64,000 bases of DNA from Gaeumannomyces sp. JS-464 (taxonomy: Eukaryota > Ascomycota > Sordariomycetes > Magnaporthales > Magnaporthaceae), in NCBI GenBank assembly GCA_002197995.1, contig NGZR01000001.1, positions 1,612,001-1,676,000 on the forward strand, given 5' to 3'. Every line of letters starts with the position of its first letter. Within the stretch, counting starts at the first letter, position 1. Below the pieces are notes generated by a model that was given only the letters and a program-made list of their open reading frames with translations, ran no database searches and was not told the DNA's origin. The position numbers and the translations under genes are program-made. This document shows positions 45,900 through 58,822 of the stretch, one piece after another.

Positions 45900-46469
45900 G
45901 CGGGGAGGCGGACAGCAGAGATGGTTTGCTGGTGCGCTGCTGTACGTAGGTTGCGTACGTACAGTAACTCTACAAAAATAACGCAAATCTGTGCCCCGCC
46001 CCCTCAATTTTCTTTCCACCTTCCCCCCGAAAAATATTCCTGTCGGACTCACTGTTAGTGCCTGCTAAGGAAGCCCGGTCATTTTTGATGTGCGGCCCAC
46101 TAAAAATGGCTGGAATACTATCAGGGCACTAACAAGCTATTTAGCTTGTTTTGCTCGCGTTTTCCGACTCCTTTTAACAACGACGTTAGCATCGCAACTG
46201 GGCCAAAAAAGCAGAGAATGGCTGGTAACGGTATACGGGTGCTTATTGCCAATTAAAGGGACGGCCTGCACCCTATCACCCAGGGCGCGCCTCGCGCGCG
46301 CCGAAACCTTCGATAATCAGATTGCTCCAACCTCCGCGCATTACCAGACCGCCCTTCGACGTCCTTATCGCTTTCGCCTCGCGAACCTACGAGCCGAACG
46401 ATTCCGAACGCACAAGAAGATTGCAGGCCGGCAAGCAGTTAAAACACATTGGACGAATAGCCGGCCCGG
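45900..46469. other. Intergenic tail of the GC island
   Basis: No gene supported. TTAGTGCCTG (46,052-46,061) and CAGGGCACTAA (46,119-46,129) are near-inverse and could mark a very small inverted-repeat element, but this is weak. The 165-codon frame at 46,090-46,587 runs into an LTR and is not a gene. Confidence 0.35.
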
Positions 46470-46892
46470 TGTTACGACCAGCATGCATAAGGACCGACTC
46501 GCAGGAGGTGCGGGGCATCCAGACCTAAGGGAGGGGCCAAAGCAGCTCCACCAAGGACTGGTCACGTGCCTAGTGGCGGATATGTGAGCTATGGACATAG
46601 CTAACATATCCAGCACCACCTTCGTGGATATGTAAGCAATGGATATAGCTAATATATCCGACGGTTAAAAGCAGACGGGTAATTATAAAAGGGATGGATT
46701 TCCTACTGTTTTAAATAGTTTTAACTAAGGTTTCGGCATTAATTAACTTAAGTTAACTTTTAAGCATTTTTTAAAGCAAGCAATTGCATTATCCTTTTAA
46801 ATTACGCGTTTTTTTTTGCAATTAAACGTACCGATATTATCCTATTTACCTTCGAAATGCTTTACTTTAAAAGCAAACCTTTAATTGTAATA
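46470..46892 (+). repeat. G3 5' LTR (423 bp), first part unmutated
   Basis: Starts TGTTACGACCAGCATGCATA. The first 135 bp align with 60,929-61,063 with about 30 differences, all C-to-T or G-to-A in the distal copy, plus two single-base indels. Contains two copies of GGATATGTRAGCxATGGAYATAGCTAAYATATCC (46,577-46,611 and 46,625-46,659). From GGATTTCCTACTG (46,695) on it matches the other gypsy LTRs. Confidence 0.9.
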
Positions 46893-46959
46893 TTTTAACT
46901 AATTTTATTTAGCACTTCGTTAAAAAAAAGATAATGTAACTATGGCAAGCAGTAGTAAA

Positions 46960-49900
46960 AAGTTTAAAAAGGAAAGGATTACGGTTTTACTTTTAACGGT
47001 GTTAAATACGATTCGAAAAAAGCTATTAACACGGCTAGCTTTTTTAAATTTATAACGAACGAAATCGCTAAAAGCTAAAGCGAAGTGAAATAATTTATTG
47101 CGAAATTAGTATTATTTAAAGCATTTATCGCAATCCGAGCGTATAAATTCCCGTCCCCGGACTTTTACAAAAAGGAAAACGGCAAGTTTAAAACGTTTTT
47201 TACCAAATGCAAAAGCTATTTAAATTTTATAAACAGCAGTTTATAAGCGAAAAGTAAAAAATCGCTTACGTTATTATTAAGCTAAACGGTAAAGTAAAAA
47301 AATGGTTTTAACCGATTTTAAAGCGATTATTTTAAAAAAATATAAAAAAGTTAAGAAATTACTAAAATCATTTTCGCTAGTTTCGAAACCTTCGGAAAAA
47401 AGGTCGAAAAAGTGTTCGGAATAATTAACGAAACTCGAATCGCCGAAAAAAAACCTGCCAGCTTTTAAATAGCGAAAACGCAGTTAAATACGCAATAAAT
47501 TTCCAGCGAATTACCAATAAATTTAACTAAAGCGATACCACGTTAATACTGCATTTTTATAACGAATTGCGGGAAAACGTAAAAAATAAACTCGCAAAAT
47601 AAAATCGTTTAAAGTTTTTTACGGATTACGTTAAAAACGCGGTCCGTATTAGCGATAAATTATACGAACGATAATAGGAAAAAAAGGATATGGTTTTAAA
47701 AATGCGGTATAAAATAATAAAACTAACCAAAAAAAGGCTAAATAATAACCTATTACGGCTTATAAAACGCATTTAAACTTTATAAACTTTAGTGTGAGAG
47801 CCGTTTACTAATAGTAAAAGTAGTAAAAAAAGCAAAAGTAAAACCCGAAAAACGAGAAATGTTTTAAATGCGGTTAAACCGGTTATATTAAAGCAAATTG
47901 CTTTTAACGGGATAATAACCGCCAAATAGTTAACTTTTAACAAACGCAAAAAAGCTTAGCATAAAAAAAACCGTGCTCCGGGTTAGCGTTTAACTGGACG
48001 TATTGCTACGACGAACTATATGTTATATATTAATTTAATAAAAAGCTATTAGGTAATATTTTTGGAAACTTCGAAACCTTGTTATGTTTAAAGCTATAAA
48101 AGTTAAGTACGATAGCGAGGGAAAATAGCGCGTTATTTCCAGGTTTGCAAATTTAAAAGAAAAAAACGACGCCGTTTTTTATAAAGATTAAAAAAAGCAA
48201 TCCTAGCAAGCGATATAAAGGAAAACGAAGTTCGACAAAAAAAAAGCGTTTAAATTAAACTTATTTTTTCCGCAAACCCGAGGATTTAAATACCGACGCG
48301 GAAATAAACCAAAACGGTTAAAACTTTAAAACGACCGAGTTTTAAAAACGAGCAAAAAGCCCAAACGGCGTAACTTTTATACTTATAATTCGCGAAAACC
48401 AGGTAAATTAAAAAAACCAGCGCGCTTTTACGCTTTTCGACGTTTCGAAATGTTTTTAAAACGTTAGGGTTTTAAAACACCCCGACGGACCATTATGCCA
48501 CGCTACCCCGGTTAAAAAGAACGACGGTTAACTTTTATCGTTATTCGTTAACGATTAAAAAGTTAAATACGTAAATATTAAGTTTAAAAATATAAACCAT
48601 TAAAAAGTGCATTTTTAAAACCATTTTAATATCGATTTGATGCATTTTAAGCATTTGTACTTTTTTTAAGCAAAATGCATTTATAAAAAATGCAAATTCC
48701 ATTTTAAATTTAAATTAAAATACGACGTTTTTTTATAAAAGTTTAAAAACGAATTTAAAGTTAAATTACGATTAGTATTTTAATTATTACGGTAAAAACC
48801 GACAAATATTAATAAATTCGTTGCAATTTTTAAACCTAGCGGGAAATACCCGATTTTATACGTTATAAATACATTCGATTAAAAAAAATGCGAAATTAAA
48901 AAGTGCAAAATGCATATAATATAAAAAGCGAAAGTTTAGCATTAAAAGATCGGGCGAGCGTATATTTCATTTAACTTAAATAAAAAAAACGAATGCGGTA
49001 TTCGTTTTTTTTATTAAAAAATAAAAAAACCACCCGAGTAAAAAGTACGGAATGAAAAGCGAAAACTAATAAAAACCCTCGCGATAGCAAAATTAAATCG
49101 ACCGTACGATTTATTAACGTTCCGAATGGAATATTAAAAGAAAAAAGTTATAGTAATAATCGATTGCAAAGTATAAAGCGATTATATATCGTTATAAACG
49201 GTTAAACGGTATAGGATTTTTATAAAGTGGAAGTATTAACCGTATTAATTAAAAACGGTTAAAAAAATACCTATCGTTTATAATAAAGGATAAATCGACC
49301 GAAAAATATAACTAATAATATTACGTACCTAAAATGGGGAAAATGTTACTATTATATTAAACGAGTTAAATATAAAGCAAAAAAACGTTATTTTTAAAAT
49401 CTTTTAGCTTAAAAAATAATTTACAAATAAATTAAACCACCGGTTAAATCGAATAAAAAAAGCTATAAGTAATTAAAACGGTTTACTAATTACGAACCCC
49501 AAACTGTAAATATAAAAAGTAATAAAAGGAAGTTATAACGGTAACGGGATTTGGTAATTTACTTTTGCATTTAGGATTAACAAATACACGATTATTTAAA
49601 GGGGAAAGCGATTAAAACAACTGAATTAATATTAAAAAACGGTTTATAAATGTTTTAAAAAAAATATTATAAACACGAAAAATTATTTAAATTTTTTTTA
49701 AAAAGGGTGCTTTTTAAATATAAACCGGTCGATTTTAAAATTAAATTTAAATTAAAAACGCAGTTTAAATATTAAAAGCTATACTAGTTTAAGCTTTAAT
49801 AATAAAAAATGCTAAAAAAAACAACTAAAGGAAAACTTACGAAAAGGACATATTAAACCTTTTAACTTTTTAATAAAATACGGGATTTTATAAAAAAAAC

Positions 49901-51326
49901 GAAACGAAGAGAATATGCGTTAATTACCGCCCGTTAAACGAGGTTACAATTAAAAATTAGTATTTTTTACCCCTTATTAACGGGTTATAAAATAAGCTTG
50001 GTAAAACCCAGTATTTTACGGTTTTAAATTTACGGAAAGCTTATAACTTAATATAAATTAAAAAAAAGTTAAAAATGGTTAATAGCTTTTAAAATAAGGT
50101 TTAAATATTACGAATTTTTAATAATAACATTTAGTTTTACTAATGCATTAATTACGTTTTAAAAAATAATTAACCATATATTACGAAAGCATTTTAACGT
50201 TTTCGTTTTTACGTATTTGGATAATATCCTAATTCTTTCGAAAACGATGGAAAAGTATAAGCAATACGTATATAAAATGTTTTAAAAACTGCTTAGCGCA
50301 AAGCTTTTCGTTAAGCTAAAAAAATGTAAATGGCACACGCAAAAAATCACTTTTTTAAAATACGTAATTACATTAAAACAGGTTTATATAAACTTTAAAA
50401 AAATCGAAAAAATTAAAAAGTGGTTTGTATTTAAAAACGTTATAAAAATACAAAGGTTTTTAAGGTTTTTAAACTTTTACAAACGGTTTATCCGTAAGTA
50501 TAGCAAAATCGCTATACTATTTACGAACTTTACTAAAAATAACTACTAATTTTATTAAAAAAGCAAAAATAAAAAGCTTTTAAGCAATTATAAAACGCTG
50601 TAATAAGCGAACTAATGTTAGCATTTTTAAACTTAAAAAAACCTTTTAAAATCGAAATCGACGCGTCGAATTACGCGATTAGTGGCTCATTCGAATAACG
50701 AAACGATTAAAAACGGTTATACCTTTATGCGTTTTTTTCGTAAAAGTTAAATGGATTTAAAGTAAATTACTAAATCCACGATAAAAACCTTTTAACAATT
50801 ATCCGAGCATTTAAAAAATGGCGACCACACTTTTATAAAACTAAATATTAGGTTATAATATATATAAATTATAAAAACTTAACATATTTTACTATTAGCA
50901 AAAATTTAAATAAACTATAAGTTCGTTAAAACGAATTTTTACAAAATTACGATGTTCGAATCCAATACCGAAAAGGGTCGGAAAACGGTTAAACGGACGT
51001 TTTAAACCGATAACTAAACGATTAGGTCGTAATATTTAAAAAAAAATACAAATAATCCTAATAAAAAAACGAAACGGATTTTTAATCGCAATATAAAAAA
51101 TATTCGTTAAAATAATCCAGTAAGGAAAAGTTTAAACCTGAAAAGAAATTTAACAAATTTATAACCAGTTAGCATATAGCTATTAAAGGCGTAATTAAAA
51201 CGTAAAAACGGCTGCAATAATTTTACAAATTTACAAAAATTTAAGCCGAAGTATAAAACGTAGTAAAAAATTGCGAAAGTTGTGCTAAAATAAAACTAAC
51301 AAGTATAAACGTATAGCTTTTGCACC
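46960..51326 (+). pseudogene. G3 gag-pol remnant, first part
   Basis: Collinear with G1 8,040-12,420. Landmarks: zinc knuckle CFKCG...YIKANC (about 47,865-47,910), RT YLDNILILS (about 50,213-50,240), thumb block IQRFLRFLNFYKRFIR (about 50,448-50,500) and RNase H EIDASNYAISGSFE (about 50,655-50,695). The frame is closed repeatedly by TAA codons. The integrase zinc-binding region is cut by the copia-2 insertion at 51,326. Confidence 0.8.
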
Positions 51327-51661
51327 TGTTCGTAGCAATTATGCCGGTACGGTTTTTAAGGTAAAAAGGCTTTTAAATTATATATCCAAAAGCTGTTTAT
51401 TTTTTAAGTACAAAAAGGGCTTATTATACGAGCTTTGCCTATATATATTCCTATGCTGGAAGCCGCGGGGTGCGATCGTATAAGGCAAATTCCGGAGTTG
51501 GGATTTAGCTTAAACTTGCATAGCTTCGTGTATAACGGCCTCGCGGTAATTTCCGTGCCGGAACCTCGTGCTAAGGAAACGTTATTTCTGCTACGGGCTT
51601 CAGGCGTAAATCTTCCGCCTTTGTAAATAGCTTCGTTGCGACTTTGGTTGCCCATTTAACA
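51327..51661 (-). repeat. LTR of copia-2 (window-left)
   Basis: Begins TGTTCGTAGCAATTATGCC, ends GCCCATTTAACA, and includes the block AAGCCGCGGGGTGCGATCGT. Open frames on both strands here are chance. Confidence 0.85.
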
Positions 51662-54600
51662 CTAGCAGTTTTTTTTTTATAGTTGCATTTCCTTTTTTCC
51701 AAATATAATCAAAATAAATTAAGTTATTTTTTAATAAGGTAACTTAAAATACTTACGCGGAATGGGCGAAACAAAGAGATATGTGTTAAAAGCATATCGT
51801 GCAAAATACCCAACTCCGGGCTTTAATGTAAACGTTAAAAAATATCTTTTTTAAGTAATTCGGCATATATATATGCATCGCATAAAAGCGGCGTAAAAAT
51901 AATGGGATAAAAAAGGTTACTAATGCGGTAGTGGTAGTCGGTTTATGTAAAAAGAATAAAGTTATTAAGTTTAAATAGCTTCGTGCGGAAATGGCTAAAA
52001 AGTGGTTTTTTTCCTGCTTTTGTAAAGCCGTACGGAAAGACCCACTTTTGCAGCATTAAAAACGCCCTTTTTTTCCTTTTGCTTTTTCTTTTTATATAAT
52101 AACGCACCTTTTACTATAACTTTAACTTCGTTCGTTTTTTCAATCGCACGATTTTTAACTTTTCCCTTTTTTCTAACGTTTAGTTATAATCGATTATCGC
52201 GTTTCGTACGTCGTCGTTTCAGCGCGCGCCCGCTTTTTTTTCCACGCAATCGATCGCTTTTTTAAATTGCACGATGTCCCTCGTACCCGTTGCTTAGCTT
52301 AGCGCTTTAGCGTTTACCGTTCATTTCCTTTAGGTACGATTAGCACTCGTATCGATAATAAAAGTGCGACTTAGCTGCGTTTCCTTACCGGCTCGTTAGC
52401 AATCGTTAGTTTATAACGGCTTTTACTATTAACGTACGTATTATTTTCCCTGGCTTTTTTCTTTTTCGTATAAAGCTAATCTTTTTTTTTTATTTAGCTC
52501 GAGGAACGCCAGCTCGCCGTTTTGCCGTCGTACGATATCGAAGTTTGGATGGACATTACCGATTTAAACATAACGTTTAATAAGCGTATTATGCTTTTGG
52601 CAGCCAAATCGTACGGCGCGAGTCGTATTTCCACGCGGTTTTAATTTATTCGCGCGGAATTTTAATTCGCTATTATTTTTAAAAATGCGGCAATTTTAGC
52701 ACCATTTTGCGCTTTTCCCGCTACGTACGGATTTGTGGCTTTTAAAGCGGAATTTGCTCGAATTGTGTTTAATAATCGCACGGTTAAAATTGTAAATATG
52801 TTTATATTAGGTCGGCGTTTTTAAGCTCGTCCGTTAAAAGTTTAAACCGGGGTAATGGATTTAATAGTGGTAATAACAGTAATACTGCGGTTATTTTTAA
52901 AAGTTATATAATACCGTTATTAAAGTAATTACTTCGTTTTAATTTAGCTAATTTTAACCTAGGTTATAAAGTTGTTTTAATTAAAATTAATTATGCGAAA
53001 TGGTTTTTATTTTTGTTTTATATTCGAGGAAAAGGGTATTTTTTTCATGCAATGCTTTTTGCTAAATTTCTTTTTAAAAATGGGAGTTTGGGAATAACTG
53101 TAATTTGTATAAAGCAAAAATAATAAAAAAATCTTTTTTTTTAATATTACTTTTTTTATTATTCCGTTTAATATACGCTTTTACTTTAATCGTCGCACGA
53201 TTCGTTAAAATTAAAGTTAATAAAACATCGTTCGGTTGTTTTTTATTAAAGCGTTAATTGGGTTATTTCGTTCGTTAATCCAGCGGATTTCCAAAATTTC
53301 CCGCTTTTTATACATTTTTCGAAATAATATAATATCGATTATTAATTTTTTTTATTGTACTTTTTAGTTTAACCAAACATTTATATAGTAATTTTAAATT
53401 TGTACAAACGATAATTGGGATTCGTATAACGCTTAAAACAAATGTAATTTATTTTAACGTTATATTTAGTACGAATTTATTATTAAAATTAATTATTATC
53501 CCGTATAATTCGCTAATTAGGACGTTTCGTATAACTTGTTTGCATTTGGTTAATAACTAATGTAAAATTTTTTTATAAAAAGAAAGTTGTTTTTGTACGG
53601 TTTATTTCCTTTATTAAAACGATTAAAAACCCGAGTTATATATTAGGTTTTTATTATTAGCGAATAATCCGTTCGTAAAAATAAACAGTTTTGTACGATT
53701 AAAGTTTAAAAGTAAGTAAGTAAATTTACAGTATGCGTTATTTATTTGCTATTAAAATCGTTTGTTTAAATTAGCGATATCGTTTTTATTTAAAGTACTT
53801 GCTTAAGCAGCAATTAAAAAGTCGTACGCTGCTTTTGGTTAGAAAATGGTTACTATATATGCGCTTCGTACGCGTTAGGTAATATACTGCTATGTTACGT
53901 TTAAAACGTTTAAATTAACAAATTCGAGTTATACGAGTTATTTTTTTTTGCTTAATAGTAATATTTTCTTTTTAAAGTTGGATTTTGCATTTGTTAAACT
54001 CCAAAAGGTTATTATATAAAAAAAAGGATTTCGGTTTTGCTTAAAACTTAGCTTTATGCAATTTTTTTTCGTTTAATTGTAAAAAGGTAAACGTTGCAAA
54101 ATTAAGCGTATCGTTTATTTACATACTTATAATCCCAAATTTGTGCGGTTTTATCGTTATAAAAAAAAGATAAAAGTTATATGAAAAGGTTATCATTTTT
54201 AAAGCTTTTTTATAATGTGTATAATACGTTATCCACTAGTATATTTTTAATTTTGCCATTTTATACAATGGTTTTTAAATTTCACAAATTAAGTTTTCCA
54301 AGTATTTTGTTCGAATTTTTTAAGCAATCGTGCGATAATCGTTTTAGCTAGTTTATTTTTAAATTGGATATAAGTTTAAGTAATATTTTTTAGCTTCGCA
54401 CGATATTTTATACATTATGGTTAAAATTAATCCAAATGCAAAAATAAAGCGTTAATTTATTTTTTAAATTATCGGTGTTTAAGTAAACAATTCCTTTTTT
54501 TTTAATTATTATAACTTTATACAACCAGCTTTAACTTTTCGTATAAGTGGTTTATTATTTTACCTTTTACTTCCTGCACGAATTTTATGTTTTATAAGCG

Positions 54601-57600
54601 GAAATGTTAATATAAAGCTAAATCGTACAGGATAATGCGTATAATGCCGCGTACGATTAAGTTATTAATTTTTATTACGTTAAATTTTTCAAATGGTTTT
54701 TTTAGGGCGGTGATTTTGCCATTCGTACGAAATAACAATGCTAATTCCTAACCCTTTTCCTTTTTAACTATAAAGAATGTTTTTAATTAAGCGTTTTTAC
54801 GTGGGCGTTTTTTGCTTTTTTTAACGGTGCAATTGGGTTCGGGATTTGTGTAAGGTTTTGCTGTTTTCCAGGTTCGTACGATAAGTGTTACTAGTTTTCC
54901 TGTTTTTTTCCCGCAAAGTCGCGATTGTACGGTTTAACTTATGTTAATCGGAAAACTTTAAATCCGTTTTACGTTATAACGGTAATATTTGCGTAGTTCG
55001 TTATTTAAAATGCGTACGGTTTTTTTTATCCTTTTTTTTTAAATTATAACTTCGCTTTTAAACAGCAGTTTTAAAAGTTTTTTCGTACGAAGTTCGTTGC
55101 GTATATTAAAAGCTTTATTTACGTTAACCTTCGTACGGATCTTTCGAAGCATTTTTATTATTTTCCGAATTGCTTTTGCTTGTTATGCGATATTTAGGGA
55201 AAAAGGAAAGTTTTAATTAATGTGTAAATATGCATTAAAAACGAGAAAAGTTAGAATAAGTCCATCGGGTTTGGTTATATTATTTAATGCTTTAATCGCT
55301 ATTTAAAACAGTGTTTCGTCGTTTGTATAATGTTTAAATTCGTTTTTAAAAATGTTATACGCTCGTTTAAATAGTACGTAAACTCGTTCGATTTTGCTTA
55401 ATACTTAATATGCTTTTATTAGCTTTTTTTACACGACACTTTTATAACTTTAACTTAATTGCGAAATTTTTTAAAGGAAAAGTTAATACCGGGGTTATGC
55501 GAAATGTAATTTAATGGTTTTTAATATGCGTATATTTAGCATCGATAAAATGCGTTTTATATTTTTTAACCAATATATATCGTATAAAAATGGCAATTTA
55601 AAAAGAAATTGCTATATCGATAACGTGTAATGCGTTTTTTTTTAAATGTACAATATTTACCATTTTTTGTAATTAAACTCGCAATTATTTTTAATGCTAA
55701 ATTTAAATCGTTAAAAAGCAAAGTCGTACGTTTAATAATAGTAACATATTTTGCTAATTTTTTTTTAGGATTTTTTTCGTACGTTTTCGTAACCGGTTTT
55801 TTTTAGCAAGCGATAAAAACGTTTTGTACGAGGGTATTCGAATTTCTAATAAAGTTTTTTCAATTTCAGTTTTATAAAAAACGCGGTTAACTTCGTATTA
55901 CTAATATTAAAAAATAAATGTTTTTATTTCCGTATAATTAAAACGGTTGTTTTATTTAATTATACGATAGTATTTTTTACGTTATTAAAATAGCATTTTA
56001 ATTTATTAGCATTATGTAAGCAAAAAAACCCGTATTTAAAAGTTTAAAATATAGTACGTAATTATTTTTAGCTGGTTTTTTATCCGTATCGTACCGATTA
56101 ACATTTTAATTTAATTGCTTTCGAAACGGATTTCGGTCGAACTTAATATTTAGTTAATTTCCGTACGAGGGTTTTCTTTTAAATATGCTTCCATTTGGCA
56201 TTTTCCGATTATAAAAACACGTGCGGCGTTAATATTTTAAAAAAAATTTAATACGTTATATTATATTAATTATGCAGTATAAATTAGTTGGATATTTTGC
56301 ACGCGTTAATTTACTAAATATTTTCACTAATCGTGCGATGAAAATACGCATAGTTTTACAAATACTATGCTAAAAGGCTTTTAATATTAATATCGTTTTT
56401 TAAGTCGTTATTATTATACAAAAGTTAAAAGCTTTCGTATTTTTAAAAAAATGCGTCGAAATTTATCTCTTTCGTATTTAAGTTTTCGTACGTTTAAAAG
56501 AACTTTTGCTTCGCGCTATTTCGTTTTTTTTACAAGTGGTTAGTTAACTAGTAGCCTTTTTTTTGCATACGTAACATCGCTTGGTTGTGCGAGGTTAAAA
56601 GCTAGTTATACGAGGTTAAAAATTAGCTTTAAATTTAAAACCGTTTTAACCCGTGCTTTAAATTGGAAAGTTATTTGTACGAAGCTTTTAGTTATTATAG
56701 TAGCGTTTATTTATATAATTAGCGTCGTGCGGAACGTTTTTTAACAAGTATTAGTTTTTGCTTATGCGATTTATAACTATTTGAAAAAATGTTCGCAAAT
56801 CGGCGAATAAAGCTTCGCACGTTTCCTTTTAAGTAAAAAAAGCGCTTTTCAACTTTAAAATACTACGGTAAGCTTGTGCAACCGTTATATGCAAAATAAC
56901 CTCGTTTTAAAAGCTTTTACTTAATGCTTTTTGTACGAGTTGGAATTTGTTAAACATAATTTTTAGCATTTCGAGCAATAATTTATTTAAATAGCTTTAT
57001 TTTATTTATACGAAGGTAATTATTATCCAATTCGTTTAATATTGCGTAAAGTTTAGCTTTAAAATAAAATGTATGTTTAAAAGGTTATACATTTTATTCC
57101 ACCGTTTATTCGGTTCGATATGGTTAATATAAAAGTTTTTTTTTACATAATTTAACAAAATGTCGGGGAAAATAGCGTGGTATTAGTTTTCCTCGATTTA
57201 AAATTTTTAGCAAAATTTAATAAAAGTTTTTGCTTTATCGAATAAAATGTCGTACAATTTGCCCGTATAATTCCGTACAAATTTCCATCCTTTTTAGAAA
57301 ATTAAAATTTTGTTTAGTTTTAATAAATAATTGTACACATATCGAGTTAATAACAAGTTATACTTTTTAACGGTTAATTTGTACGTATTTCCGTCTTTTT
57401 TTGAAAGCGTAAAAACGTTTAAATCTTTTATATCGTGCGAATTTCAAAAAGAGCGATTTTAAATATTTGGGTTGCCTTTTGTACAAATTCCGTCTCGGCT
57501 TTCGGGTAGTCCGTTTCGAGCGTTAAAACGATTATGCGAACTATTCTTTTTTAAGCGATTTATTATTTTGCTAAAATTAAAAGTTGTTCCGTTAGTTATA

Positions 57601-58472
57601 AAAATCGTGTAAATTAAAGCTAAAATGTTTGGAATAATATGTTTACAAAAATAGGGTCCAAAACTCGTACGAGCTATTTCGTAACCATATTTTTTAAAAT
57701 GTTAATTCCGTCGTCGTGCAGCAATTCGAGCATTTTTTTTCGAAACGTACAATCGATAAATTCAAATTAAAGTGCTTTTTATTTTGCAAACTTTTAGCGA
57801 AATATGCTGCGTAATCGTTTTCCTCGAAAGGATAGCCAAATAGCTTTTACGATGTATTATGCGAAGCATATAATAAAGTGTCGCTTATTTATAATTTAGC
57901 GAATGTCGTACGGCTCGTTTTAATATTTAGGATTTGTTTTTTTTTATAATAAAGTTAAAATGCCGTTACCTTTTGCTATTTCGTCGTACGTGGGTAAAGC
58001 AAAGTTATTTTTATTTTAAAAAAGGTATTATCTTTATAGCTCCGCCGTTCCGGCGGTAAAGCCCGCTTTCGGTATTTTGGCCTCGTCGAATATAGTAATT
58101 ATACGAGGTTAAAAACCGGGATTGTTTGGTTAAAAAAAGGGAAAAGGAAAAAAAAGGAAATACTAATAACAAATGCGTAATAACGCGCGATTTCCTCTTT
58201 ATTCGTGCGATACTTATCGGCTGGCCGAGTTAAACCCGGTGGTTTTAACAAATCGCATTTACAGTTTGGAAATCCGTTTAAATGTTCCTTTTTCCAATAA
58301 AAAATGTCGTTTAGGATTAAGCGCGATCACTTATCGAACGGGGCTACGATTAAATCGTTAAAAAAACGTCGTACGTTATAGCAGCTTCGCGTTCGACTAG
58401 TGCAAATCGCCTTTTCACGTTGTTAATTTATAAGTTAAGCTACTTAATAGGTTAAGTTTGCCTATTAATTAA

Positions 58473-58822
58473 TGTTCGTAATAATTATACTAGTACCGGT
58501 TTTTAAAGTAAAAAGGCTTTTAAATTTATATATATTTAAAAGCTGTCTATTTTTTAAGTATAAAAAAGGGCTTTTTATACGAGCTTTGCTTAATATATAT
58601 ATTTTATACTAAAAGCCGCGGGGTGCGATTGTACAAAGCAAATCCTAAAGTTGGAATTTGGCTTGGAATTTGCATAGCTTTCGTGCATAACGGCTTAGCC
58701 GGTAATTTCCGTGCCGGAACTTTCGTGCCGGGGAAACGTTGTTTTTTACTACGGGGCTTCGGGCCGTAAATTTTCCGCCTTTCGTAAATAGCTTCGTGCG
58801 ACTTTTAGCTGCTTATTTAATA
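58473..58822 (-). repeat. LTR of copia-2 (window-right)
   Basis: Begins TGTTCGTAATAATTATACT and ends TTATTTAATA, with the terminal CA mutated to TA. Matches the other copia-2 LTRs. Confidence 0.85.

Larger units (their letters stand above)
51327..58822 (-). mobile_element. Full-length Ty1/copia element copia-2 (7.5 kb), minus strand
   Basis: LTRs 51,327-51,661 and 58,473-58,822. The target in the G3 integrase is CAACC; the flanks now read CACC and CAACT. Reading leftward: Gag-like region (about 58,200-56,300) with FNKFQLVQKALSKSF and KETCEALFADLRTFF near 56,830-56,960; protease/integrase (about 56,200-54,900) ending VKPYNRDFAGKK; then the RT entry KEKGQELALLFRTNGKIT and EVKGKIINHLYEKLKLVV (about 54,770-54,530), and VTIMYKISCEAKKYYLNLYP-like sequence near 54,400. 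Integrase before RT makes it copia. Belongs to the fungal family often annotated as integrase/RNase H domain proteins. Dead by RIP. Confidence 0.85.

Noticed and set aside
46052..46129. Possible miniature inverted-repeat element
   Set aside because: The inverted repeats are only about 10 bp and imperfect, and no target duplication is visible.
46090..46587. 165-codon plus-strand frame at the island edge
   Set aside because: Its second half is the G3 LTR, and no domain is visible in the first half.
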